From: a virus
Strand: one strand, 5' to 3'
DNA length: 34,744 nt
IMG/VR virus record: IMGVR_UViG_3300037493_002050
Location: 1-34,744 of that record
The position numbers and the translations under genes were made by a program. The notes beneath the pieces are model-generated. The model ran no database searches. It saw nothing but the letters and a program-made list of their open reading frames with translations, and was not told the DNA's origin. Below are positions 20,547-29,202 of the stretch, one piece after another. How positions within the stretch are numbered: the first letter of the stretch is position 1; every line of letters starts with the position of its first letter.

Positions 20547-21716
20547 ATGAGTCAAGTACAATTGAACGTAGAAGAATTAAAAGATTTTATTAAACACATG
20601 GTTGGAAATAACCAGCATATTCAAGCTGAAGGTAAAGTACCTGTAGCAATTAATATTGAGGGTGATGCCGGACTTGGTAAAACTTCTGCTATTATGCAGT
20701 TGGGTAAAGAGATGAATATGCAAGTTGTAAAACTTAATCTATCTCAGTTAGAAGAATTAGGTGACTTAGTAGGTTTTCCTGTTAAAGAATTTGAGATCCA
20801 GAATGCTGAAGGTAAAACAACATGGATTAATGAATCTCAGATAAATGCAGCTACTACAAAAGGATACAAAGTTATTGGTAAGAGAATGTCTCATGCTGCT
20901 CCTGAATGGATTCAAGGTAAAGGTGAGGGTGGTTTCCTAGTATTGGATGACTACACTCGTGCTGACCACAGATTCATGCAAGCAACTATGGAGATCTTAG
21001 ATAGACAAGAATATGTTTCTTGGAAGCTACCTAAAAACTGGCATGTTATTTTGACTACTAATCCAGACAACGGTGACTATAATGTTACTAGTCTAGATGT
21101 AGCTCAGAAGACTAGATTTATTTCTGTTGAGTTAAAGTATGATGTAAATGTATGGGCTAAGTGGGCAGAGACTGCTAAGATTGATGGTAGATGTATCAAT
21201 TTTATGTTGATGAATCCAGAATTGGTAACTCAAAGAGTTAATCCAAGATCTATCACTACATTCTTTAATGGCATAAGTTCTATTCCTAAGTTTGAGGATA
21301 ACTTACCTATTGTTCAAATGATAGGTGAAGGTTCTGTTGGTGTAGACTTTAGTTCTATGTTTACTATGTTTATTAATAATAAACTAGATAGAATTATTTC
21401 TCCGGAAGACATCATGACTAAAGATGAGCAGTATGTTATGAATGCTTTGACAAATGCGGTAGGGCAAGATAATGATTTCCGTGCAGATTTGTCTAGTGTA
21501 ATTGCAACAAGAGTAATTAATTATTCTTTAGTGCATGCAGATACTAAGTCAGTTCCTGATGCAATGATCAACCGTTTGGTTAAACTTACAACAGATTGTA
21601 AAGCATTTACAGATGACTTGAGATATTTCATGATTAAAGAGATTGTTAATGGAAATAAAGTTAAATTTTCCAAACTAATGATGAATAATAGCGTGGTGAA
21701 AATGGCTGTCAAGTAA
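20547..21716 (+). CDS. MoxR-type AAA+ ATPase
   Basis: The product has 389 residues. Walker A is GDAGLGKT (39-46). Walker B is FLVLDD (130-135). Sensor 1 is ILTTNPDN (168-175). The arginine-bearing QKTRF (187-191) matches the MoxR/dynein-branch pattern. The C-terminal 150 residues are helical. MoxR ATPases act with VWA proteins to remodel or activate protein complexes; the upstream gene, 11 bases away, is the VWA partner. A terminator lies 60 bases after its stop, so the pair may close one transcript. Confidence 0.9.
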   Translation: MSQVQLNVEELKDFIKHMVGNNQHIQAEGKVPVAINIEGDAGLGKTSAIMQLGKEMNMQVVKLNLSQLEELGDLVGFPVKEFEIQNAEGKTTWINESQINAATTKGYKVIGKRMSHAAPEWIQGKGEGGFLVLDDYTRADHRFMQATMEILDRQEYVSWKLPKNWHVILTTNPDNGDYNVTSLDVAQKTRFISVELKYDVNVWAKWAETAKIDGRCINFMLMNPELVTQRVNPRSITTFFNGISSIPKFEDNLPIVQMIGEGSVGVDFSSMFTMFINNKLDRIISPEDIMTKDEQYVMNALTNAVGQDNDFRADLSSVIATRVINYSLVHADTKSVPDAMINRLVKLTTDCKAFTDDLRYFMIKEIVNGNKVKFSKLMMNNSVVKMAVK

Positions 21717-21776
21717 ATCTGACATAAAGCATTTTTCCCTTTTATTCTATCCATTTAACTAATCCAATTCAAACAT

Positions 21777-21801
21777 AAGGGGAGATAATACTCCCCTTTT
21801 T
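21777..21801 (+). terminator. Intrinsic terminator after the MoxR gene
   Basis: AAGGGGAG (21777-21784) pairs perfectly with CTCCCCTT (21791-21798) over the loop ATAATA, with Ts to 21801. The next start is 12 bases later. Confidence 0.95.
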
Positions 21802-21813
21802 AAATTATTAAAA

Positions 21814-23127
21814 ATGAAAAATATATTACATTTTGACTGTGATTTAGAATCACATTGGTCATCTACTGATACTAAAGAAGTAAACTTTGGTATTCAGTCT
21901 TGGTTTGGTAGCTTTACTGATGATAGCAGAGATTTATTAAATATTGTTAAAGAACCATATATACCACAAAAAGGAGATAAGATTTATTTCTTACCAGAAG
22001 TAAGTGTTCCAAGAGTAAAGTTTAAGAATGTATCTATAGAATATGGTATTAAAACTGTACGAGATGTTGCACAAGCTAATGTATTCTTTGGTTGTTCTAA
22101 GAGTGCTCATCATATGACTGATACTAAATGGGCTTATAAACTTCCAACTACAGAGCTAAAAGAGTTTATAGAACTTATTGAGCACAGACTAGATGGTCAT
22201 ACTAAAGCTAAAATTGAAACAGCTCTTGAGTTTTATGATAATGATGTTGTTGCAATAAATTGGACTATAATGAATAATATTCATGGAGCCATGTCTAATA
22301 CAACTTGTTCAAAATATAGTGAAAGAATTTTAACTATTGATGATGATTACAAAGAAGAATTTGAGCATTTACAATCTATTAAGATTTATGATGAGTCTAG
22401 TGTTATAGATATACTAAATGGTGAAGAGGCTGCTGTTATAGATAAAGATATGTTTGAGCATATCCGGGAGATGTTTAAAAGTTCAGATAGAGATAACTGG
22501 GTTTTGGCTATGGAAATCATGGCTAATTCTAAGTATACTGAGAGTTTAATTTATCTTGAGTTATTATTTTATTTCAATGCAAATAGAATTGCTGATGTTA
22601 ATAGCAAGAACCATGTAAACTTTAAGTCTCTTGTAAGCTATTTAGGTAAAAATATGAAGTATTTGCATACAGATATTGATGAGGTTGTGGATAGTTTAAT
22701 AAAGAAAAACCAGTTTACTCCTGATAAGTTAGAAATTGTTATGGAGTATTTGAGTGGAGACATACAAAATACTGGAGATAGTAAATATTTTACTGTAAAA
22801 ACTATTACTGTTCATCCTGATCATATTGCGCAGTTGGGTAGTAACTATACTTACAATGTACAAGATGATTTTGTAGGTCCTGAATTACCTATTGAGTTTG
22901 AGGAAGAAGAAGAAAGAGTAGCTGCTCCAAAAATGGAAGCTATCTTTACTGAGGAAGAAGATGAAGCTATGGGAGAGATGATTGCTGTAATTGGAGAAAC
23001 AGAACTAGCTCATGACCTATATGGTGTAGATAATGACAACATAGAAGTTACATTAAAAACCGAACTTTTATCAAATAACCATCAAATAACACAAACTAAT
23101 GAGTCTACAGATATTGACTGGTTCTGA
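21814..23127 (+). CDS. Large conserved phage protein of unknown function
   Basis: The product has 437 residues. The N-terminal 150 residues are mixed alpha/beta (MKNILHFDCDLESHW, GDKIYFLPEVSVPRVKFKN), the middle is helical, and the last 80 are acidic and disordered with EEEEERVAAPK. There are no ATPase or nuclease motifs. It starts right after a terminator and overlaps the nuclease gene by 29 bases, so it probably belongs to the recombination and replication block. Function is unknown. Confidence 0.78.
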   Translation: MKNILHFDCDLESHWSSTDTKEVNFGIQSWFGSFTDDSRDLLNIVKEPYIPQKGDKIYFLPEVSVPRVKFKNVSIEYGIKTVRDVAQANVFFGCSKSAHHMTDTKWAYKLPTTELKEFIELIEHRLDGHTKAKIETALEFYDNDVVAINWTIMNNIHGAMSNTTCSKYSERILTIDDDYKEEFEHLQSIKIYDESSVIDILNGEEAAVIDKDMFEHIREMFKSSDRDNWVLAMEIMANSKYTESLIYLELLFYFNANRIADVNSKNHVNFKSLVSYLGKNMKYLHTDIDEVVDSLIKKNQFTPDKLEIVMEYLSGDIQNTGDSKYFTVKTITVHPDHIAQLGSNYTYNVQDDFVGPELPIEFEEEEERVAAPKMEAIFTEEEDEAMGEMIAVIGETELAHDLYGVDNDNIEVTLKTELLSNNHQITQTNESTDIDWF

Positions 23128-24118
23128 TGAACTAACACACTTTTACAATAAGAAGTTTTATTTTAGTTATAGTAGCATTAATAAGTTACTATTCTCACCT
23201 AGAGCTTTTTACAGTCACTATGTTCTTAATCAAAGGGAGGACAGTACGGATGCGCACCTGGTAACAGGGCGTGTCCTACACTGCCTTTTACTTGATCCGG
23301 ATACATATGATGACCAATTTATGTCCCTACCGGGTAAGTTACCAAGCGGTAACAATAAAACAATTATTGATAATATTTTTAAATATCATTGCACAATTGG
23401 AAATGATTCCTTAAATTTGGATGATTACTCAACCGAGATACTCACACAGCTACTCACAATTAACTTACACCAATCTCTAAAGACAGATGAGCAAAGACTT
23501 GCTAAGATTCTGACTGAGGAACACAAAGATTACTTTACTTTTCTTAAATCAAGTCTAGATAAGACTGTAGTAGATGAACCTACTTTGCATGGCTGCAAAG
23601 AAAGTGTTGAAGTTCTAAGAAGCAATACTTCTGTAAGAGCCCTACTACAACTTGATAGAACTGATGAAGATACTCACATCACAGTTTATAATGAGTTGCC
23701 ATTACAAATTGATGTTGATTATCTACCATTTGGTTTTAAGGGAATCCTAGATAATGTAGTTATAGATTATGATTCTAAAACTATATTTATTAGTGACCTT
23801 AAAACAACAGGTAAGAATCTAGCAGATTTTCCTGATGCTGTTAAATATTATAAATACTGGATTCAAGCAGTAGTATATTATAAGATGGCATACTATAAAT
23901 TTGTTAAAGGATTGATTGATGAGGCTGATTGGAATATAGTAGTTACATTTATTGTAATAGATAAATACAACCAAGTGTATCCATTTCAAGTCTCTCAAGA
24001 GAGTTTAGCCATATGGCAACAAGACTTTGAGGACATAGAAGATGTTGTGAAATATCATTATGAAAACAAAGATTTTACACTGCCATATGAATTAGCAATG
24101 GGTCATGTAAAATTGTAA
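23099..24118 (+). CDS. PD-(D/E)XK nuclease, RecB/Cas4-like
   Basis: The product has 339 residues. The early helix TGRVLHCLLLDPDTY (56-70) matches the G-x-x-x-H-x-x-x-L-x-P motif of phage exonucleases. The active-site strands follow: GILDNV (215-220, Asp218) and ISDLKTT (231-237, Asp233 and Lys235). The QAVVYYKMA helix (256-264) has the RecB-type Gln and Tyr. These features define a PD-(D/E)XK nuclease, likely a single-strand or 5'-3' exonuclease that supplies ends for Sak4/SSB recombination. It starts inside the previous gene (29-base overlap); no later Met is near. Confidence 0.9.
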   Translation: MSLQILTGSDELTHFYNKKFYFSYSSINKLLFSPRAFYSHYVLNQREDSTDAHLVTGRVLHCLLLDPDTYDDQFMSLPGKLPSGNNKTIIDNIFKYHCTIGNDSLNLDDYSTEILTQLLTINLHQSLKTDEQRLAKILTEEHKDYFTFLKSSLDKTVVDEPTLHGCKESVEVLRSNTSVRALLQLDRTDEDTHITVYNELPLQIDVDYLPFGFKGILDNVVIDYDSKTIFISDLKTTGKNLADFPDAVKYYKYWIQAVVYYKMAYYKFVKGLIDEADWNIVVTFIVIDKYNQVYPFQVSQESLAIWQQDFEDIEDVVKYHYENKDFTLPYELAMGHVKL

Positions 24119-24121
24119 ATT

Positions 24122-24694
24122 ATGGTAATTAATGCGCTTTATAAAAAATACTTTCAGAAATCTAAGATATTAATTTATCCGCTCTTAGATATTAAAAGGG
24201 GAACACAGATTGTTCCAAGTGAGACTTATCTCTCTTGGCTTGATGTGCATGAACCTGAGGATAAAAAACTTATTTGTGTATATGAAACTGATGAAGAAGG
24301 ATATGAAGAGTTTGAAAAAACAACTTTGTTAAAACATACTAGATTATGTAACTATAACAAAGTAAATTCACATCAAAGTGTATTTGTATTTGACTTTTCT
24401 GATTTAGGTGTTGATTGGAACCATTTAATAAATGGTAAGTATAGTAGAATAAATGATGATTTAAAGCGCAAAATTGTTAATTTCTATGACAAACATAGTG
24501 GGAATCATGTATATGTAACAAGTTACATGTTTCCTGAAAAGTTCTTTAGTAGATATGCAGAAATCCTAGATGTTTCTGAGTCTATGTTAAAAGATGTAGG
24601 TGAACTTTGTGACAAACCTGATCTTGAAAAAGAAAAATTATTAATTCAAGTTGCAAATTTTGAGAATATTACAAATTCTAGATTATCTTTGTAA
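24122..24694 (+). CDS. Conserved phage protein
   Basis: The product has 190 residues. It has a basic aromatic start (MVINALYKKYFQKSK), a beta-rich centre (KKLICVYETDEEGYEEF) and a helical C-terminus (KEKLLIQVANFENI). The start context is AAATTATG, three bases after the nuclease gene. No family is recognised. Its place between nuclease and polymerase genes suggests a replication-associated role, which is inference. Confidence 0.76.
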   Translation: MVINALYKKYFQKSKILIYPLLDIKRGTQIVPSETYLSWLDVHEPEDKKLICVYETDEEGYEEFEKTTLLKHTRLCNYNKVNSHQSVFVFDFSDLGVDWNHLINGKYSRINDDLKRKIVNFYDKHSGNHVYVTSYMFPEKFFSRYAEILDVSESMLKDVGELCDKPDLEKEKLLIQVANFENITNSRLSL

Positions 24695-24712
24695 TTATTA
24701 AAAACAAAAAAG

Positions 24713-25090
24713 ATGAGTGAAAACACAATGATGCTTGTTCAAGCAACTTGGCAAGAAAGCCAAACTTTTAGAATGATTCCTATTACTGAATCATGTCCAT
24801 ATGTAGAATGTATTTTTGATCCAAAGACTGCAGTTTTTGTTATCATCTCTAAAATTAAAAGAACATCTTTACAGATGCTACCTAAATTAGATGAGTATGG
24901 TCAACCTGTTACAGGAGCAAAAGGACACAAGGAAGAAAGAAATAAACTTGAGGTCTTTCAAGAATTCTATATTGAAGATAAAACAGCTGTTGAAAGTTTA
25001 ATTGAATTATTTGCTGTTAATGCAAAGAAGTTTGATTATAAAAAGTTTATGCTTGTTCCTAAAGATGGAACAGCAGAAGAAGCTAAGTAA
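24713..25090 (+). CDS. Conserved phage protein
   Basis: The product has 125 residues and is beta-rich with a conserved-looking core (ECIFDPKTAVFVIISKIK, EEFN-type KLEVFQEFYIEDK). A loop with KGHKEERNK carries charged residues. The size and strand content fit a small beta domain. No family is recognised. A strong terminator follows 24 bases after the stop. Confidence 0.75.
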   Translation: MSENTMMLVQATWQESQTFRMIPITESCPYVECIFDPKTAVFVIISKIKRTSLQMLPKLDEYGQPVTGAKGHKEERNKLEVFQEFYIEDKTAVESLIELFAVNAKKFDYKKFMLVPKDGTAEEAK

Positions 25091-25114
25091 TTAGTATTTT
25101 TAATTCAATTAATG

Positions 25115-25146
25115 AGGTGGGTAGTTTGACTACCCATCTTTTTTTT
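25115..25146 (+). terminator. Strong intrinsic terminator before the polymerase gene
   Basis: A 10-bp stem pairs 25115-25124 (AGGTGGGTAG, one G-U) with 25130-25139 over a TTTGA loop, followed by T25139-25146. The polymerase start lies 36 bases beyond. Confidence 0.95.
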
Positions 25147-25182
25147 ACACTAAACGGGGGAACAGCTTAACTGAACTAGCCT

Positions 25183-27081
25183 ATGAAAACACATTGGGTA
25201 ATGGATTATGAGACTCTCAGTAACTGTTTTGTTGCTGTATTTGAGTCAGTTAAGTCTACAGAACGTGAGATATTCACAGTCCACAAAGAAAAAAATGAAA
25301 TACTAGAATTTATTACATTCCTTGAAAGAAACATTGCATACAATGAATGGCATGTATCTTTCAATGGTTTAGGTTTTGACAGTCAGATTACTGAACATGT
25401 ACTTAGAAATAAGGAGCAGTTGCTAAACCAAGATGGTGAAACAATTGCTAGATTTATTTATAGTAAGGCACAAGATGTAATTAGCAGACAGAACCGTCAA
25501 GAGTTCCTAGAGTTCAGTTTAAGGGACCTGCAAATAGACCAGGTAGATGTATTCAAACTTAATCATTGGGATAATGCAGCCAAGAGAAGTTCTTTAAAGT
25601 GGATTCAGTATACAATGGATTGGAAGAACATAATGGATATGCCTATTCATCACACTGCTGAGATTACTAGTGAACAGATTCCTGAAATTATAACTTATTG
25701 TATAAATGATGTTAGGTCAACCAAGCAAATCATGCAACTCAGTAAGAGTCAGATTGAACTTAGAAAGACTTTAACTGAAGAATATAATATCAATTTGTTC
25801 TCTGCATCTGAACCAAGAATTTCTAAGGAATTATTCTTACACTTTTTAAGCAGCCACACTGGAATCAGGAAGTGGGACTTAAAGCAGATGAGAACCAATA
25901 GACCAAAGATTGTTGTAAATGATATCATACTACCTTATATAGAATTCAAGACAGCTACATTTCAAAACCTGTTGAAGAAATTTAAAGATGTTATTATCTA
26001 TCCAGGTGAAACTAAAGGAGGATTTAAGTATTCTATACAGTATAGGGGAGTAAAGACTGACTATGGTCTTGGTGGTATTCATGGTGCTAGGGCTAGTAGG
26101 GTGTATGAGTCTACGGAAGATATGGTTATCATGACTTCTGATGTAACTTCATTTTATCCTAATCTTGCTATTAGAAATAAATGGGCACCTGCTCATTTAC
26201 CACAAGAAGAATTCTGTGATCTATATGAATGGTTCTTTGATGAAAGAAAAAAGATACCAAAGAAAGATCCTAAGAATTATGTATATAAGATTATCCTTAA
26301 TTCAACTTATGGTTTGTCCAATGATGAAAATAGTTTCTTATATGATCCGGAGTTTACCATGAGAATCACTATCAACGGTCAGTTAAGTTTAAGTATGCTA
26401 TATGAAATGCTCCTAGAAGGCATTCCTGAAGCTATTCCTCTGTTACAAAATACTGATGGTCTTGAGACTTTAGTCCCTAGAGATAAAGTTGATAAGTACA
26501 TGGATATATGTGCTCAGTGGGAAAAGATAACTAATTTACAACTAGAACATGATAAGTATTCTAAGATCATTCTTGGTGATGTAAATAATTATATTGCTAT
26601 AACTGAAGATGGGATGTCTAAGTGTAAAGGTAGATTTGAGTATAAGGATTTAGCTCTTCATAAGAACAAGAGCTTCTTGATTATACCTAAGGCTATTCAC
26701 GCTTATTTTGTTGACGGGATTAAACCTGAAGACTATTTAGCACAGAACCAAAACATATTTGATTATTGTGGTGGTGTGAAGATTAAAGGAGATTGGGAGT
26801 TTTATGAACATGCAATTGTTGATGGAGAACATTCTATTAAACCTTTACAACATACAATAAGATATTTTGTTTCCAATTCTGGGTCAAAGATTATTAAGAA
26901 AAATAATACTGACGGGAGAGAAATCCAGGTAGAGGCTGGGAAGTGGATGCAAACTACTATGATTAATTATATAAAAAAAGATTTTTCTGAGTATAATATT
27001 AATACAAAATATTATTTAGAAAGTATTTATAAAGAAATTAGGTCTTTAGAACCTATTAATAACCAACTAACATTATTTTAA
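25183..27081 (+). CDS. Family B DNA polymerase
   Basis: The product has 632 residues. The 3'-5' exonuclease motifs are Exo I MDYET (Asp8, Glu10), Exo II NGLGFD (61-66) and Exo III YCINDV (172-177). A YGLGG motif (294-298) links to the polymerase domain. Motif A is SDVTSFYPN (319-327), motif B is KIILNSTYGL (369-378) and motif C is QNTDG (422-426). In motif C the usual D-T-D reads N-T-D: the second, catalytic Asp is kept. The size is that of compact phage PolB enzymes, and no terminal-protein insertion is obvious. It replicates the phage genome with the DnaB helicase, primase and SSB of this module. Confidence 0.95.
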   Translation: MKTHWVMDYETLSNCFVAVFESVKSTEREIFTVHKEKNEILEFITFLERNIAYNEWHVSFNGLGFDSQITEHVLRNKEQLLNQDGETIARFIYSKAQDVISRQNRQEFLEFSLRDLQIDQVDVFKLNHWDNAAKRSSLKWIQYTMDWKNIMDMPIHHTAEITSEQIPEIITYCINDVRSTKQIMQLSKSQIELRKTLTEEYNINLFSASEPRISKELFLHFLSSHTGIRKWDLKQMRTNRPKIVVNDIILPYIEFKTATFQNLLKKFKDVIIYPGETKGGFKYSIQYRGVKTDYGLGGIHGARASRVYESTEDMVIMTSDVTSFYPNLAIRNKWAPAHLPQEEFCDLYEWFFDERKKIPKKDPKNYVYKIILNSTYGLSNDENSFLYDPEFTMRITINGQLSLSMLYEMLLEGIPEAIPLLQNTDGLETLVPRDKVDKYMDICAQWEKITNLQLEHDKYSKIILGDVNNYIAITEDGMSKCKGRFEYKDLALHKNKSFLIIPKAIHAYFVDGIKPEDYLAQNQNIFDYCGGVKIKGDWEFYEHAIVDGEHSIKPLQHTIRYFVSNSGSKIIKKNNTDGREIQVEAGKWMQTTMINYIKKDFSEYNINTKYYLESIYKEIRSLEPINNQLTLF

Positions 27082-27082
27082 G

Positions 27083-28348
27083 ATGCCAAAGAAAATACAA
27101 GATTGTACAAAAGCACATTTGATTAGTATTGATTTACCGGTTCATGGTGATAGCTACACAGTTATTAGCCATGAGTCAGTAATGGATTATGTATTTACAG
27201 AACTTGCAACAGCAGGTTTTGTAGTTACAACAGAAGAATATAGAGCAACTGCAGATGGTCAGATTGCTCAGGGTATTTATAAGTTAAATTATAATAGTGA
27301 CCCAGAATTAAATATGATGTTTGCATGGACTAACAGTTATAACAAGCAAGTAAGATTTAAGTGTGGTGTTGGTGCATATGTGAACCAAACCGGCACCGTG
27401 ATGGTATGTGGTGATATGGGTAGTTGGGCTAGAAAACATACAGGTACAGCAGATGCGGAAACTATTCAAACTATTAAAGATCAGATAACTAATGCTACGA
27501 TGTATTATAATCAGCTTGTAGCTGACAAGGAAGCTATGAAAGGTATATCTATGACTAAGAGAAAGCAAGCACAGATGCTTGGTATCTTATTTGCAGAGTA
27601 TCAGATTCTTACTACTGAACAAGCTAGTATGATTAGAAGTCAAATGGATAGACCTGGTCATGTTTTTGCTGATTCTAATAGCTTATGGGCTTTTTATAAT
27701 TATGTAACTACTGCACTGCAGCATTCTCATCCTAAAACATGGATGGAAGACCAAAGAGTACTACATTATTTTATATCTACTATAAATAACTTTGCTACCC
27801 CCCAAGTCATCCCTCAAGTTACCCCCCAAGTTGAAGCTGTAGTAGATTCATTAACAGCAAATTATGGTCAACCAGAGAATCAGTTAAATATTTTAACAGA
27901 AATTGATAAAATAGAAGCTGAGGAACCTTCATTAGAATTAGAACAAAATGAAGAATACCTTGAGAACCCTGTGAACCTTGAGACCCTTGATGAAATATCT
28001 AGTGAAGCTATAGAAGAAACAGTAAGCTATACTGATCCTATGGGTAATACATTTGAAGCACCAATAGTTATTGAATCTATTGAACCAGAAGAAGAGGAAG
28101 AAGAATTCCAGATTGCTGAAGACCAAGAGTGGACAGGTGAGAATGCATCTAATATGTCATTAGGACTTTCACCGGCTGATTATGAAATGATGGAAGCTAT
28201 TGAATCTTCTGTAGGTATACCTATTGAAGCTGACTTGGACAATGTTCCAACTGAGAAAAAAGAAGAAATAATTGACAATTCATTTGATTTGGATTTTCAA
28301 TTAGATAATGTTGAAGAAACAGATGATAACACACCTGATTTTTTCTAA
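27083..28348 (+). CDS. DUF932-like phage protein
   Basis: The product has 421 residues. Residues about 70-130 (TNSYNKQVRFKCGVGAYV, VCGDMGSWARKHTG) match the pattern of DUF932-type proteins of phages and plasmids, which have an N-S-x-D/N-K core and a G-x-x-x-x-C-x-N/D-x-x-G motif. A helical domain follows. The C-terminal 180 residues are acidic and disordered (PEEEEEEFQIAEDQEW). Function is unknown; such proteins often sit beside replication genes. Three 12-base repeats near 27797 encode TPQV-IPQV-TPQV. A terminator follows 33 bases after the stop. Confidence 0.8.
   Translation: MPKKIQDCTKAHLISIDLPVHGDSYTVISHESVMDYVFTELATAGFVVTTEEYRATADGQIAQGIYKLNYNSDPELNMMFAWTNSYNKQVRFKCGVGAYVNQTGTVMVCGDMGSWARKHTGTADAETIQTIKDQITNATMYYNQLVADKEAMKGISMTKRKQAQMLGILFAEYQILTTEQASMIRSQMDRPGHVFADSNSLWAFYNYVTTALQHSHPKTWMEDQRVLHYFISTINNFATPQVIPQVTPQVEAVVDSLTANYGQPENQLNILTEIDKIEAEEPSLELEQNEEYLENPVNLETLDEISSEAIEETVSYTDPMGNTFEAPIVIESIEPEEEEEEFQIAEDQEWTGENASNMSLGLSPADYEMMEAIESSVGIPIEADLDNVPTEKKEEIIDNSFDLDFQLDNVEETDDNTPDFF
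27797..27832 (+). repeat. Three 12-base tandem repeats inside a gene
   Basis: Copies lie at 27797-27808, 27809-27820 and 27821-27832. The first and third begin ACCCCCCAAGT and the middle reads ATCCCTCAAGT. They encode TPQV, IPQV and TPQV. C-runs of six are rare in this AT-rich sequence. Confidence 0.8.
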
Positions 28349-28381
28349 GAGCCTATAGTTAATATGGGAACAATAATCAAT

Positions 28382-28411
28382 AGGGGTGCAGAAATGTGCC
28401 CCTTTTTTTTT
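28382..28411 (+). terminator. Strong intrinsic terminator with GAAA loop
   Basis: AGGGGTGCA (28382-28390) pairs with TGTGCCCCT (28395-28403), including two G-U pairs, around the tetraloop GAAA, followed by Ts through 28411. The next start is 11 bases downstream. Confidence 0.95.
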
Positions 28412-28422
28412 AACTTTACAGT

Positions 28423-28809
28423 ATGGAAAAACAATTAAAAGCAGTGGAGACATTCCACATAGCATTTGGACAAGAGAATGGTAAATGGCCACAATCAGTA
28501 GATAAAGATGAGTATATATTAAGACATGCTCTTATGGCTGAAGAGAATGATGAGTATCTAGAAGCATGTGATGGTAATTCACTTGTAGAGATAGCTGATG
28601 CTCTTGGTGATCAGTTGTATATCTTATGTGGTACAATTCTTAAACATGGTATGCAACATGTTATTCAAGATGTATTTGATGAGATACAAGCTAGTAACAT
28701 GAGTAAGCTTGGTGAAGATGGTAAAGCTTTACTTAGAGAAGACGGTAAGATATTAAAGGGGCCTGGATTTTTCAGACCTGATTTATCAAAATTTATTAAA
28801 GAAAAATAA
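28423..28809 (+). CDS. MazG-like nucleoside triphosphate pyrophosphohydrolase
   Basis: The product has 128 residues and is all helical. The motif order fits the all-alpha NTP-PPase (MazG/HisE) fold: LRHALMAEENDEYLEA (29-44) carries the E-E-x-x-E metal site, and VEIADALGDQLYILCG (55-70) the downstream D-x-x-x-D pair. The C-terminal region has QASNMSKLGEDGK and a KGPGFFRPDL end, typical of phage members. The enzyme cleaves non-canonical NTPs to NMP and pyrophosphate, protecting the DNA from misincorporation, in line with the UDG gene. One base overlaps the next start. Confidence 0.88.
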   Translation: MEKQLKAVETFHIAFGQENGKWPQSVDKDEYILRHALMAEENDEYLEACDGNSLVEIADALGDQLYILCGTILKHGMQHVIQDVFDEIQASNMSKLGEDGKALLREDGKILKGPGFFRPDLSKFIKEK

Positions 28810-29156
28810 TGGAGGAAAATGAGCCAATATCACAGGATTTAATAACATATGTAACATTATTATCTGCAATGCAAGTTGTACAGAATTGTGCTCTTGAATT
28901 AGAAGGAACAGATTATAACCAGGGAAAAGTTAAACTTAAAGTAAAAGAAGCCATAATAGCTTTAACTAACCTTAATGACAAAAGAAAACTAGTCATGTGG
29001 CAAAATGAATCTTTAATGGCAGCAACTTTTGTAAAAGCCCTTGATGTTATAGGTGAACAGTTAGCAAAAGGAGATGGTACTGCTCTAGCAAATATAGCAG
29101 CATTGACAAGACAAGGTATTGACTTATCAAAATATAAGTTAGTAGAAATAGAATAA
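28809..29156 (+). CDS. Hypothetical helical protein
   Basis: The product has 115 residues, all helical and soluble (YVTLLSAMQVVQNCALELEG, then KVKLKVKEAIIALTNL). There are no catalytic motifs. It is the last plus-strand gene of the replication module; its start overlaps the MazG-like stop by one base and a terminator lies six bases beyond its own stop. Function is unknown. Confidence 0.76.
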   Translation: MEENEPISQDLITYVTLLSAMQVVQNCALELEGTDYNQGKVKLKVKEAIIALTNLNDKRKLVMWQNESLMAATFVKALDVIGEQLAKGDGTALANIAALTRQGIDLSKYKLVEIE

Positions 29157-29162
29157 ATAAAC

Positions 29163-29194
29163 GGGGAGAGTCTAATAGCTTTCCCCTTTTTTTT
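29163..29194 (+). terminator. Terminator ending the plus-strand module
   Basis: GGGGAGAG (29163-29170) pairs with CTTTCCCC (29179-29186, one G-U) over an 8-nt loop, with T29187-29194. It lies between the converging operons. On the minus strand the hairpin is followed by GTTTATTTATT, so it may weakly stop that operon too. Confidence 0.92.
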
Positions 29195-29202
29195 CTGTCT
29201 GA

